From Candidatus Levyibacteriota bacterium (GTDB taxonomy: Bacteria > Patescibacteriota > Microgenomatia > Levybacterales > UBA12049), in assembly GCA_027459725.1 (NCBI GenBank), contig DAIDHK010000002.1, positions 169,866 through 204,891 of the forward strand: a stretch of DNA of 35,026 nt, in the 5' to 3' direction. The first letter of the stretch is position 1; each line of letters begins with the position of its first letter. The notes under the pieces were generated by a model, which ran no database searches, had not been told where the DNA came from, and saw only the letters and a list, made by a program, of their open reading frames with translations. Positions 19,713 through 29,704 of this stretch are shown here, piece by piece. Made by a program: the position numbers and the translations under genes.

Positions 19713-19842
19713 ATTTTTTTTCAATTTGTTGGGCAAGATTGCTGTTTTTCTTGCTCAAGACTTGTTGTATTAAAATCTTTGCTAGGGTTTCCGCTGCCAT
19801 TTCAATTTGTTTTTGAGCATCAATCTGAATCTGTTTTTTCAT
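19696..19842 (-). CDS. Micro-protein (48 aa), overlaps the start of the DUF5659-like gene
   Basis: MKKQIQIDAQKQIEMAAETLAKILIQQVLSKKNSNLAQQIEKKYGESI*; 17-nt overlap suggests coupling. Confidence 0.6.
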   Translation of the reverse strand: MKKQIQIDAQKQIEMAAETLAKILIQQVLSKKNSNLAQQIEKKYGESI

Positions 19843-19903
19843 AAAATAATTAGACTGTTTATGGCCTAATTATTTCAGGAGTGGAAGTGAAAGTCGTGGA
19901 AGA

Positions 19904-20632
19904 CTAGAAAGTTGGAGTTTTCCGAAGCAGTGCCTCGTAGGTTTCAAAACCTTTTCTTATGGTACTTTCGTCATAACAGGTGCAACCCTTTGGCTTTTTC
20001 TTACCTGTTTGATGCCCTTCCGGCATTGGACAATTTAGTGTTTCTTTTTCTGCTATCTCAGCGTATGAAGCGTCAGCTTTGATTGCCTTATACCATTCTC
20101 TATATTTTTTAATTGACGGTTTCTTTTTATTTATGTCCCAAACGAGATTAGTAAATTTATAATTTAGCTCACTATTTTCACTATTTACATTACTCACATT
20201 TCCTAGAATATCTCTATAATCCCTATATGCTTTTAATACATCTTCATCTCTTGCGCCTGGAGAAAGAATAATTCCATAAGTTTCGTCTGGACTGGATTCT
20301 CCATGCTTGTCGTAAAAATCACCTGTTTTATGTACAAGATATGCAGGGGAATAATCATCATTAGTGATCTCATTACGGAATACAACAGCACTAATAACGC
20401 TTCTAAATATAACAGGCAAAAAAAGTCGTTTCCTACTTTTTTCAATCTCCTTATCAATTAATTTAGCCTCTTTTTCACTAACAACCTTAGAATAATCATT
20501 TTTAGAAAGTGGCATTTTAACTTTCAAAGCTGATCTTAGTCTTTCTATTTCCTTGGCAAACTCATCACGATCCACAACCGGAGCAACATCGGTAAAATAT
20601 CTGTCATCATCAATATCAATCTTAATATCCAT
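19904..20632 (-). CDS. Hypothetical protein with Cys/His cluster near C-terminus
   Basis: Start near MDIKIDIDDDRYF; NCPMPEGHQTGKKKPKGCTCYDEST. Confidence 0.65.
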   Translation of the reverse strand: MDIKIDIDDDRYFTDVAPVVDRDEFAKEIERLRSALKVKMPLSKNDYSKVVSEKEAKLIDKEIEKSRKRLFLPVIFRSVISAVVFRNEITNDDYSPAYLVHKTGDFYDKHGESSPDETYGIILSPGARDEDVLKAYRDYRDILGNVSNVNSENSELNYKFTNLVWDINKKKPSIKKYREWYKAIKADASYAEIAEKETLNCPMPEGHQTGKKKPKGCTCYDESTIRKGFETYEALLRKTPTF

Positions 20633-20672
20633 CTGTTTGAAATTATACCACTTGGACAAGCATTAGTTAATT

Positions 20673-20840
20673 TTATATAGAGGGTTTTTGTAGGTTTAAC
20701 TGCTTGAGCAATTCTATTTCTGAGATAATCCGAAGTGAGTATCTCGCAAAGCACCTTTCAATTTCAATCCTAAACTCTTTTGTTAATTTACCTTGCGTTT
20801 CGGCAAGGCTTAATAGGTCTTTTCTACTAATTCTTTTCAT
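20673..20840 (-). CDS. Micro-protein (55 aa)
   Basis: MKRISRKDLLSLAETQGKLTKEFRIEIERCFARYSLRIISEIELLKQLNLQKPSI*. Confidence 0.5.
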   Translation of the reverse strand: MKRISRKDLLSLAETQGKLTKEFRIEIERCFARYSLRIISEIELLKQLNLQKPSI

Positions 20841-20908
20841 GGCACGCCTGTATCACATGAATTGTCTGTTTGAAAATAAGATAGTTATAATTATTATAAA
20901 CTTCGGGG

Positions 20909-21814
20909 TTACTTTTCATAGCTTGTCTGGTTGCATGCTTGATAGTAAGTCTGAAGCTCAGTTTTAAAACCCAGAGAATTCATCTTGTCAAACAACTGCT
21001 GTCCGTTCAAATCTTGCCATTGATCTGGTGTAACAAGAGATAACTGGTCTGGTGTTACTTGAACATAAGTCATTCTCATATATTTGAGATTTTGACATTG
21101 AGGATTTCCAAATGGATCTTTATTGACACCAAATGCTGCAACAGTAATTTCACCTACTTGAGTATTGAGCTTTACTGTTCGTAATGCTCCCAGCACATCA
21201 GTTGTAGCTTGTTCTGCTGCATTGTAATAGCCAGCAGTTAATGGAAATGGTATTGCAGAAAACTCGATGCTTAGTATGCCATTACTTCCAAGATCAGGAT
21301 TTGCTGGAACAATACTAATATCGTGAATAAGAGGTTCTTTCTCATTTGTTCCATATTCAGAGTAATTTACAGTTGGATATTGTTTTGTATCGCCATTTAC
21401 TAACTGCATGTCGGCAAGCAACACTTTGGTTACTGCGTTTTTAACTGCCTGTTTATCTTGGTCTATTGGTGAAAGAGCAGGCGTTGCTGTGGGTTTAGAT
21501 GCTTGTTTGATAGGGACAGTTGTTGCCTGTGCTATTTGCATAGCTGTTGGTTGCGTAGTAGGTATAGACATTGCTGATTTTCCACCATCTTTAGCCTCCA
21601 AAACAATTCCTCCAACCATCAGAAGAACGAATAGTCCTACCACGCTTGATGTTGCAATAATCTTGAACTTTCTTGAGAACTTGGATACTCTATAAAACCA
21701 CCAGAGAATTGTTCCTGGTATTGTTAGATACGGAACAATAAAGGTTGCAGCAATTAGGATAAGGATAATAACGAGAAACTTTTTATCTTTCTTGAGTTTG
21801 TTTATAAGTTTCAT
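20909..21814 (-). CDS. Membrane-anchored hypothetical protein
   Basis: Two N-terminal hydrophobic helices, Thr/Pro/Ala linker, extracytoplasmic domain. Confidence 0.75.
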   Translation of the reverse strand: MKLINKLKKDKKFLVIILILIAATFIVPYLTIPGTILWWFYRVSKFSRKFKIIATSSVVGLFVLLMVGGIVLEAKDGGKSAMSIPTTQPTAMQIAQATTVPIKQASKPTATPALSPIDQDKQAVKNAVTKVLLADMQLVNGDTKQYPTVNYSEYGTNEKEPLIHDISIVPANPDLGSNGILSIEFSAIPFPLTAGYYNAAEQATTDVLGALRTVKLNTQVGEITVAAFGVNKDPFGNPQCQNLKYMRMTYVQVTPDQLSLVTPDQWQDLNGQQLFDKMNSLGFKTELQTYYQACNQTSYEK

Positions 21815-21851
21815 ATTTGTTAGATAACCTATAGGCTATTATAGCATAAAC

Positions 21852-21903
21852 TTGATGAGTACGCTATATACCATTTGATGAATACGCTAGAAAATATGGT
21901 ATA
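21852..21903. promoter_or_regulatory. Candidate XRE operator: tandem TTGATGrrTACGCTA repeats plus TATACCAT/ATGGTATA inverted repeat
   Basis: TTGATGAGTACGCTA (21852-21866) and TTGATGAATACGCTA (21875-21889), 23-bp period; IR arms 21867-21874 and 21896-21903. Confidence 0.65.
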
Positions 21904-22166
21904 TGGGAAAATTAACTTTAAGAGCGAATTTATCAGAATCAGAAAACGGAAAGTTAAAAGATGAATTTTCTGGACGTCTTGCAGAAAAACTGAAAGAGCT
22001 ACGATTAAGAAAGGGTATGAAGCAAGACGAATTAGCAAACGCTGCGACAGTACATTTAACATATATCTCTCATTTAGAGGCAGCTAAATATCACCCATCT
22101 GTTTTTGTAATGTGGAAGATTGCTAAAGCACTTGGTGTTAGTATGAATGAACTTACCGACCTTTGA
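21903..22166 (+). CDS. XRE-family HTH transcriptional regulator
   Basis: LAEKLKELRLRKGMKQDELANAATVHLTYISHLEAAKYHPSVFVMWKIAKALGVSMNEL. Confidence 0.92.
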   Translation: MGKLTLRANLSESENGKLKDEFSGRLAEKLKELRLRKGMKQDELANAATVHLTYISHLEAAKYHPSVFVMWKIAKALGVSMNELTDL

Positions 22167-22182
22167 TAGTACAACTCTAATT

Positions 22183-22198
22183 TTCGCGTATATGCGAA
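22183..22198. repeat. Inverted repeat TTCGC-GTATAT-GCGAA
   Basis: Direct reading; no T-run follows. Confidence 0.55.
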
Positions 22199-22231
22199 GT
22201 TAATTAAATTTACTTTCTTCAATCATATTTC

Positions 22232-22648
22232 TTATTCTTTGAAATCTTCTTGTGGATCAAAGGACAAAGTTTTTTCTCGTCTTCCATACAAATCACTCAT
22301 TGTGTTTGAATGGGTTGCAAACCACATAACAAAATCCCTATCATCCTTTGAGAGTCCTCCTGCCTCCTGTTGTCTTCTAGCAATACTCATAAATTCTGTA
22401 AACATAATTTTACAGACAAGGACAGGGATAAAATTTCTAAAATGGGCTATTTTCTCTCCAAATAACCTATCCTCTTTCAGATATTTATAAAATTCTGAGT
22501 TGTGGATTTGGGCTGCTTTCAAAGCCTTATTGATAGATATACCTGTCATTAACCAGGGTTCTAGTTTTGAGAGTATTAGTTGTTTATGATTTTCCTTTTG
22601 CTGAATTGTTAACCAAGGTCTACCGCCTTTGTTTTTACAGTCTGTCAT
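22232..22648 (-). CDS. HTH / terminase-small-subunit-like protein
   Basis: KGGRPWLTIQQKENHKQLILSKLEPWLMTGISINKALKAAQIHNSEFYKYLKED. Confidence 0.6.
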   Translation of the reverse strand: MTDCKNKGGRPWLTIQQKENHKQLILSKLEPWLMTGISINKALKAAQIHNSEFYKYLKEDRLFGEKIAHFRNFIPVLVCKIMFTEFMSIARRQQEAGGLSKDDRDFVMWFATHSNTMSDLYGRREKTLSFDPQEDFKE

Positions 22649-22758
22649 AGAATTAAATTATATCGTACACGCAAATTTTATTAAGCGACGAATATGCTTA
22701 TTCAGTGGTATAATTCAAGTAAGAAAACTCGGGAAATTGAGATTGATATTGAAATTAT

Positions 22759-25452
22759 ATGGATAATATAAGTGAAAAAGTAACACGGAAAGAATGGATT
22801 GATGGAAAATTAAGGAAATCAGGCTGGGAAAGCATTGTTCCATACGTTGAAGGATTGGATACTTCCTCTTTTATGAATACCGCAGTTGAGGAGTATCCCA
22901 CTGAAACAGGTCCGGTTGATTACGCACTTTTTAGAAACGGGAAGATAATTGCCTTTGTTGAAGCAAAGAAAATCAATCTTTCTCCCCAAAATGTTCTCTC
23001 TCAAGCGAAGCGTTATGTAAAAGGCACAAAAGAAGGAGTACCTTTTATTTACTCCACCAATGGAGAGCTGATTTGGTTTCAAGACTTACGGATTGATAAG
23101 AGTAGGTCAAGACCAGTCAATGAATTTCATACTCCAAAGGCATTGCATGAGCTTCTCACTATGAATAGAGAAGAAAAACTGTCATGGTTTATACAAAATC
23201 CACCCGACTACACAAAGTTACGATATTACCAAAAAGATGCGATCCAAAGTATTGAACAAGCACTAGTCGACCATAAAAGGTCAATGTTGGTAGCAATGGC
23301 CACAGGCACGGGAAAAACTTTCACAGTTGCTTCCCTTATTTACCGCCTGTTGAAATCTGGAACAAGTAAAAGAATTTTATTCCTCGTTGATAGAAAAGCA
23401 CTAGCAGCTCAAACAGTTATGGAGTTTGCGAGTTATGAAGCAGAAAACGGACTCAAGTTTAATCAAATCTACCAAGTGTATAGCCAAAAATTCAAAATGG
23501 ATGATTTAGGAAGTAATGAAAAATTCGATTTCAATGTTCTTCCAACAACCTATCTTACCAACCCTGACGGAAACCAAGTTTTTGTATATATCTCAACAAT
23601 CCAACGAATGCAAATATATTTATATGGCAGAGAAGGTATGTTTTCAAAAGATGGAGATTATGACCCAGATGACGATGCAGATAAGCTGGATATTCCAATA
23701 AACGCATTTGATACGATCATTGCTGATGAATGTCATAGAGGTTATACTTCGCAGGAAGTCAGTAAATGGCGTGGAGTGCTTGACCATTTTGATGCTATAA
23801 AAATTGGACTTACTGCAACACCAGCAGCACATACCACAAGTTACTTCAAAGAGGTCATTTATCGCTATGGCTACGAACAAGCTGTGCAGGATGGATATCT
23901 AGTTGATTATGATGCGGTGAAAGTTGAATCGGGGGTACGCCTTGAAGGTATAACTCTTAAAGAAGGCGAAGAAGTAGAACAAATTGATCCGTTTAGTGGC
24001 GTGCAACAACTTGATTTACTTGAGGACGAAAGACACTTTGATGTTACGGATGTGGAAAGAAGTATTACTGCTCCTGATAGTAATAAAAAGATTATTGAAG
24101 AATTTGCAAAACACGCCTTAGAGCAGGAAAAAGAACTTGGACGCTTTCCGAAAACCCTTATATTTGCCGATAATGATTTGCCTCACATCTCCCATGCTGA
24201 TCAATTAGTTAATATCTGTCGTGATGTTTTTAATCGTGGTGATGAATTTGTAGAAAAAATTACAGGCTCTGCAACAGTTGATAGACCGCTTACCAGAATC
24301 AAAGAATTTAGGAATCGTCCCAATCCTCATATTGTTGTAACAGTAGATATGCTTTCAACTGGTGTTGATATTCCATCAATCGAGAACATTCTTTTTCTCC
24401 GTCCTGTTAAATCAAGAATCCTGTTTGAGCAAATGCTTGGGCGTGGTACAAGGTTATGTTTTAATTTTCCCAATGGACTCGGTACTGCTGCTAAAACTCA
24501 CTTTACTGTTTTTGACTGTTTTGGAGGGACACTTCTTGAGGCATTTAAGAATAAAACGAGTATTACTCAGGTTACTCCTTTGACACCAACGAGGAAAATA
24601 GAACAGGTCATTGAAGACATAAATAACAATATAGATGTTGAATATAACGCAAGGTGTTTAATTAAAAGATTACAACGAATTGCAAAGAATGTAACATCAG
24701 AAGGGAGAGAGCAATTCGCTAAGTTTTTTGAAAATGGTGATCTCGCTCAATTTGCTAGATCGCTTCCTGACGAGTTGTCAGGCAATCGTGTTAACACATT
24801 ACAACTTCTTGCAGACCCAAAGTTTATCGATTTATTAAATAACTATCCACGACCACCAAAAAGATTTATTCGAGCAATAGAGCAAGAAGATACTGTTACT
24901 TCTGAGTATATTTTCAGAACTACCGATGGCAGAGAATTAAAGCCAGACGATTACATTGCCCAATTTGAAAAGTTTGTTAAAGAAAACCCAGATCACATAG
25001 AAGCAATAGCAATCGTTCTACAAAAACCTGCTGGATGGGGTACAGATGCATTAAGGGAGTTGCGCACTTCTCTTAAAGATAGACCAGAACGATATACAGA
25101 AGAAAATCTAAGGAAAGCATATAAATATCCTCTTGCCGATATTATCTCGATGATTAAGCACGCTGCGAAAGAAGAACCAATGCTTTCAACAAAAGAGCGT
25201 ATTGATCTTGCAATAGAGAAAGTAACAGAAGGAAAGAAACTTACTGATAAACAACATGAATGGATTGAGTTAATTAAAAAACATTTAATTGAAAACCTAA
25301 CTATTGATGCAAATGACTTTGACATCATGCCTATTTTTGTAGATAGAGGTGGAAGTTTCAAAAAGATAAATGAGGATTTCGATAACAATCTCATGGCACT
25401 TATTCAAAATATAAATACTGCGATACCACAAGTCTATGGTTACACAAACTAA
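22759..25452 (+). CDS. hsdR: Type I restriction endonuclease subunit R
   Basis: PD-ExK region VDYALFRNGKIIAFVEAKK; SF2 motifs ATGTGKTFT, DECHRGY, LTATPAAHT, QMLGRGTRLC. Confidence 0.96.
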   Translation: MDNISEKVTRKEWIDGKLRKSGWESIVPYVEGLDTSSFMNTAVEEYPTETGPVDYALFRNGKIIAFVEAKKINLSPQNVLSQAKRYVKGTKEGVPFIYSTNGELIWFQDLRIDKSRSRPVNEFHTPKALHELLTMNREEKLSWFIQNPPDYTKLRYYQKDAIQSIEQALVDHKRSMLVAMATGTGKTFTVASLIYRLLKSGTSKRILFLVDRKALAAQTVMEFASYEAENGLKFNQIYQVYSQKFKMDDLGSNEKFDFNVLPTTYLTNPDGNQVFVYISTIQRMQIYLYGREGMFSKDGDYDPDDDADKLDIPINAFDTIIADECHRGYTSQEVSKWRGVLDHFDAIKIGLTATPAAHTTSYFKEVIYRYGYEQAVQDGYLVDYDAVKVESGVRLEGITLKEGEEVEQIDPFSGVQQLDLLEDERHFDVTDVERSITAPDSNKKIIEEFAKHALEQEKELGRFPKTLIFADNDLPHISHADQLVNICRDVFNRGDEFVEKITGSATVDRPLTRIKEFRNRPNPHIVVTVDMLSTGVDIPSIENILFLRPVKSRILFEQMLGRGTRLCFNFPNGLGTAAKTHFTVFDCFGGTLLEAFKNKTSITQVTPLTPTRKIEQVIEDINNNIDVEYNARCLIKRLQRIAKNVTSEGREQFAKFFENGDLAQFARSLPDELSGNRVNTLQLLADPKFIDLLNNYPRPPKRFIRAIEQEDTVTSEYIFRTTDGRELKPDDYIAQFEKFVKENPDHIEAIAIVLQKPAGWGTDALRELRTSLKDRPERYTEENLRKAYKYPLADIISMIKHAAKEEPMLSTKERIDLAIEKVTEGKKLTDKQHEWIELIKKHLIENLTIDANDFDIMPIFVDRGGSFKKINEDFDNNLMALIQNINTAIPQVYGYTN

Positions 25453-26860
25453 CATTGTTAATAAATTATGGGGGTTTTGCCACGTCCTACGCCATGATGG
25501 AATGGATTATGGTGATTACGTGGAGCAACTTACTTATTTGTTGTTTCTTAAAATGATTGAGGAAAAAGGTGCAGTAATTCCAAAAGAATACTCTTGGGAT
25601 GTTCTAAAATCAAAATCAGGTACGGAGCTAATTGATTTTTATTCAGAGCTATTGCGAGGTTTAGCAAAACAAGAAGGGTTACTTGGTGCAATTTTCTCTG
25701 AGGCATTATCAAAATTCACAAAGCCTGTAAATCTTAAAAGACTTATTGATCTCATTGATGAAATAGATTGGTCAGGACTTGGTATTGATGTAAAGGCACA
25801 AGCATACGAAGGCTTACTAGAAAAGTCTGCAGCCGAAGGCAAAAAAGGCGCTGGACAATTCTTTACACCTCGTATTCTTATCCAGTCCATAGTCAATGTT
25901 ATGAAACCTGATCCAAGGGTGTCAAAAGATTTTGCTATTACTGACCCTGCTGCTGGTACAGGTGGTTTTCTTCTTTCAGCTTACGAATGGTTCTTGCAAC
26001 AAACTGGGGATGCAATCAATCGTGATGACTTAGAGCGCATAAAGAAAAATACTTACTTTGGTACAGAGTTGGTGGCAAGACCTCGAAGGCTTGCTCTTAT
26101 GAATCTCTATCTACATGGTATTACTGCAAATATCCGCCTTGGAGATAGTATTTACGAACCAGATCATGGTGATAGATACGATGTTGTTTTGACTAATCCT
26201 CCATTTGGTACAAAAGGAGCAAATCAAATACCAGAAAGACAGGATTTTACTGTTGGAACAAGTAACAAGCAGCTTAATTTTATCCAGCATATTCTAACTA
26301 TTCTCAAGCCAGGAGGTCGTGCAGCAGTTGTTTTACCTGATAATGTGTTATTTGGTGATCAGGCAGGAGAAGTTTTCAAAATCCTTATGCAGGATTGCAA
26401 CTTACATACAATTCTAAGACTTCCTAATGGTACGTTTACTCCATATAGCCAAGGAGTTAAGGCAAATGTTGTATTTTTTACCAAAGGTATTTCTACAGAG
26501 AATGTATGGATTTATGATGCTCGTACCAATGTGCCAGGTATAACCAAAAATGATAGACCGCTTACTCATAAACATTTTGAGGAATTTGAAAAATGTTATG
26601 GAGAAAATGCTAACGGACAATCTTCTAGGAAAGAAAGCGAGTCCAAAGAAAATAGATGGAAAATGTTTACCATAAAACAAGTAAAAGATAAAAATTATAA
26701 ACTTGATAGTTTTAAGTGGTTAAAAGATGATGATATAGAAAATGGCGAAGAAATTGGTGAGCCTGAGGAGTTAATAACAGATGCGTTATCTGAGCTAAAG
26801 GAAGCAACAAATAGCTTGGAAAAAATATATGCAGAACTTGAAAATGGAACTGACAAATAA
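25436..26860 (+). CDS. hsdM: Type I DNA methyltransferase subunit M
   Basis: GAGQFFTPRILIQSIV, DPAAGTGGFL, LTNPPFGTK; overlaps the hsdR stop. Confidence 0.97.
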   Translation: MVTQTNIVNKLWGFCHVLRHDGMDYGDYVEQLTYLLFLKMIEEKGAVIPKEYSWDVLKSKSGTELIDFYSELLRGLAKQEGLLGAIFSEALSKFTKPVNLKRLIDLIDEIDWSGLGIDVKAQAYEGLLEKSAAEGKKGAGQFFTPRILIQSIVNVMKPDPRVSKDFAITDPAAGTGGFLLSAYEWFLQQTGDAINRDDLERIKKNTYFGTELVARPRRLALMNLYLHGITANIRLGDSIYEPDHGDRYDVVLTNPPFGTKGANQIPERQDFTVGTSNKQLNFIQHILTILKPGGRAAVVLPDNVLFGDQAGEVFKILMQDCNLHTILRLPNGTFTPYSQGVKANVVFFTKGISTENVWIYDARTNVPGITKNDRPLTHKHFEEFEKCYGENANGQSSRKESESKENRWKMFTIKQVKDKNYKLDSFKWLKDDDIENGEEIGEPEELITDALSELKEATNSLEKIYAELENGTDK

Positions 26861-28127
26861 TGAATCTTCTGAGAAGGTAGAATATCTTCTAAAAGACTGC
26901 GTGGATATTCTGGACAATCAAAGAATCCCTGTGAATTCGGAAGAAAGAAATAAAAGAGTAGGTAATGTTCCTTACTATGGCGCAACAGGACAAGTTGGGT
27001 TAATAGATGACTATATTTTTGATGAAGAGTTAGTTCTGTTGGGTGAAGACGGCGCTCCTTTTCTAGATAAATCAAAACCTATTGCATATATTGTTACTGG
27101 TAAAAGTTGGGTAAACAATCATGCACATGTTTTAAGGGCAAAGAAAGGTATTGCAAACAATCGGTTTATAAAATACTACCTTGATTACTTCGATTATTCT
27201 GATTCTGTAGCCGGAACAACAAGGTTAAAGTTAACACAGTCATCTATGCGTAATATCCCAATAAGATTGCCTTCTTTATCTATACAAGAGAAAGTAGCAA
27301 TGGAAATACAAAACATTATTAGCAATGGTGACGAAGCAAAACAAAAGATACAAAAAGCAAAAAAAATAGTTTCAAAATTCCGTCAAGCAATTCTGACTGC
27401 TGCGGTTACAGGAAAACTTACCGATAATTGGCGAATAGAGAATATACCCATATTTAAAAAGTCTAAATTTTCAGGTAAAAAATTTGATATTGAAGTGTCT
27501 GAAAACACAGATTTATTTGACATACCTGAATCTTGGAAATGGGAGGCAATAGGTAATTATGCAGATATAATTGATCCACAACCAAGCCATAGAACACCTC
27601 CATCTGCTAACGAGGGAGTACCATACATTGGTATGGGAGATATCAATTCTGATGGTTCTATTAACTTCGAGGAATCCAGAAAAGTTTCAGTAGATATTTT
27701 GCAAGAACATAATAAAAGATATCAATTAAAATTGGGAGATTTCATTTTTGGGAAAATTGGAACATTAGGCAAGCCTGTTTTGATCCCTGTCAATCAAAAA
27801 TATACATTATCCGCAAATGTTGTTCTTGTTCAATCAAATCCTTCGTTAATTATTTCTCAATATCTATATTTTTACCTTTCAAGTAAATTAGTAGAGAAAA
27901 TCTTACTAATTGACAGTAGGGCAACATCCCAACCAGCATTTGGTATTAAAAGGTTAAGAACATTTCCGTTACCACTACCCTCGATTGAAGAACAAGAGGA
28001 AATAGTTAAAAGAGTTAATGCATATTTTGAAGTGGTAACTCAGATTGAATATCAAATCAAGAAAGCAGAAGCGAAAGTATCAAAACTTACTCAAGCAATT
28101 TTGGCAAAAACATTCAAGAATAACTAA
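26829..28127 (+). CDS. hsdS: Type I specificity subunit S, two target-recognition domains
   Basis: VPYYGATGQVGLIDDY...LVLLGEDG; second half YIGMGDIN...FGKIGTLGKPV; coiled-coil spacers; FRQAILTAAVTGKLTDNWR; overlaps hsdM. Confidence 0.95.
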   Translation: MQNLKMELTNNESSEKVEYLLKDCVDILDNQRIPVNSEERNKRVGNVPYYGATGQVGLIDDYIFDEELVLLGEDGAPFLDKSKPIAYIVTGKSWVNNHAHVLRAKKGIANNRFIKYYLDYFDYSDSVAGTTRLKLTQSSMRNIPIRLPSLSIQEKVAMEIQNIISNGDEAKQKIQKAKKIVSKFRQAILTAAVTGKLTDNWRIENIPIFKKSKFSGKKFDIEVSENTDLFDIPESWKWEAIGNYADIIDPQPSHRTPPSANEGVPYIGMGDINSDGSINFEESRKVSVDILQEHNKRYQLKLGDFIFGKIGTLGKPVLIPVNQKYTLSANVVLVQSNPSLIISQYLYFYLSSKLVEKILLIDSRATSQPAFGIKRLRTFPLPLPSIEEQEEIVKRVNAYFEVVTQIEYQIKKAEAKVSKLTQAILAKTFKNN

Positions 28128-28135
28128 CACTCTAT

Positions 28136-28849
28136 ATGACATTATTGCATAATCAAATAAATAGACTATGGCACAACCCTTCATATCTTAAATTTAAGGA
28201 ACATGGGTTTGCGAGACGGATATTTACCTCAAAGGATACAGAAGGATTTTTAAGAACAGGTGCATATCTTATAAAGGAGGCTGAAAAACGCTCCGACACT
28301 ATCATACCTTGGGATGAAAAAAGAAGATATGAAATACTTGCAAATCCACGTCTTGAGAATGCTTTTCTTGCTTTGGGGACAGAATATCTACTAAAAGGGA
28401 TTTTTTTAAGCAAGGGATATGCTATAAACAAACACGAATCATCTGCTCCTCCTGTAAGTTACCCCATTCTCCTTAAAGGAAATAGAGATAAACTTCGGTC
28501 TAATGAAGTACAAGATTTATCTCAAATAATTGCCCATTTGGGTAGAGTAATTGATTTTTCAGAATTCGATAAATCTCAAAAAGATGAAGAAAAGAAAGCA
28601 GTTGCAGAATTAAAAGGAATTCATTCAAAAGGGATTGAGAAGCTGACAATACCTTTCCCTAACGCAAAGCAAATACTTGAATACCTACATTTTAAGAGAA
28701 ATTATGCTTTGCATAGGCCTTTTATAATACCTGAGTTTAGAGGAATTACTCGACACGTTTTTAAGCTCCTTGACTACATAGCTCAAAAAGGTACAGGAAG
28801 AAAAATTGAAGAACTTTCTAAGCTGAATGATACTTCTGGGGAGAAGTAA
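28136..28849 (+). CDS. HEPN-like protein with RNxxxH motif, directly downstream of hsdS
   Basis: LENAFLALGTEYLLKGIFLSKGY helix; LHFKRNYALHRPF (R-N-x3-H). Confidence 0.65.
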   Translation: MTLLHNQINRLWHNPSYLKFKEHGFARRIFTSKDTEGFLRTGAYLIKEAEKRSDTIIPWDEKRRYEILANPRLENAFLALGTEYLLKGIFLSKGYAINKHESSAPPVSYPILLKGNRDKLRSNEVQDLSQIIAHLGRVIDFSEFDKSQKDEEKKAVAELKGIHSKGIEKLTIPFPNAKQILEYLHFKRNYALHRPFIIPEFRGITRHVFKLLDYIAQKGTGRKIEELSKLNDTSGEK

Positions 28850-28855
28850 AATAAT

Positions 28856-29626
28856 CTAAGGCATTGCAATGATCTTTTCCAATTCTTTTGGCAATTCCTG
28901 GAGTTCTGCCTCTTTGCCAAGTGAAAAGTACAGAGAAAATTGTCCAGTAAGAAGACTAAACATATGGAAATTGGCGAACAATGATTGCTCAACCCATTTA
29001 TAATCAGAGGCTATTTTAACAGTAACTTCATTTTTTTCACTTTCAAAGGAAAGATAATCATCAATGCCTCCTGCTGTTGAATGAACTAGATCGTTCTGTA
29101 CTTTATACAAGGTTTTATAAATATGTTCCAAGCTAACATCTCTCGACATCACAGATAAATTAAATTCAGCCCATGTATTTTTTTTATATCCGTATTGTTT
29201 CTGAACTTCTTTTGCACGTTGCTGTATCCGCTCAATAGTATCTTCCGTTTTCCCTTTTTCTTTGAACTTATCAGTAAGCATTTTAGTTTTTTGTTCATCT
29301 TGGAGATAATAAGAAATTGCCTTTTTTCGTATTATCCATTGATAATCTAAATATCTATCTATCCTGCCATCCGTCGAATCACTAAAAATATAAAGCGTAT
29401 TTACAATCAATTCAAATAATGTTCTGGCTAATACAAGGGCATCTTGACCATACCCATGTCTACAAAGCAACAGGATTGCGGCATATGTTTTATACCCTTT
29501 TCCAAAAGCCATTGCTAAATAATGACCCTTTCTTGTATCTGTATACTGACGACCTTCAGTCATTGAATCTGCTAATACTAAAAGTTTTTCATTCAGGGCA
29601 AACAGTTTTTTTATGCGCTCAGTCAT
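28856..29626 (-). CDS. DUF5677-like protein
   Basis: LLCRHGYGQDALVLARTLFELIVNTLYI; LEHIYKTLYKVQNDLVHSTA; WAEFNLSVMSRDVS. Confidence 0.75.
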   Translation of the reverse strand: MTERIKKLFALNEKLLVLADSMTEGRQYTDTRKGHYLAMAFGKGYKTYAAILLLCRHGYGQDALVLARTLFELIVNTLYIFSDSTDGRIDRYLDYQWIIRKKAISYYLQDEQKTKMLTDKFKEKGKTEDTIERIQQRAKEVQKQYGYKKNTWAEFNLSVMSRDVSLEHIYKTLYKVQNDLVHSTAGGIDDYLSFESEKNEVTVKIASDYKWVEQSLFANFHMFSLLTGQFSLYFSLGKEAELQELPKELEKIIAMP

Positions 29627-29704
29627 AAGTAGCCATAATAGTAACACAAATATATTTGGCAGCGATACTTTTGATTCTCTCTATTTGAGTGTATAATCAC
29701 ATAT

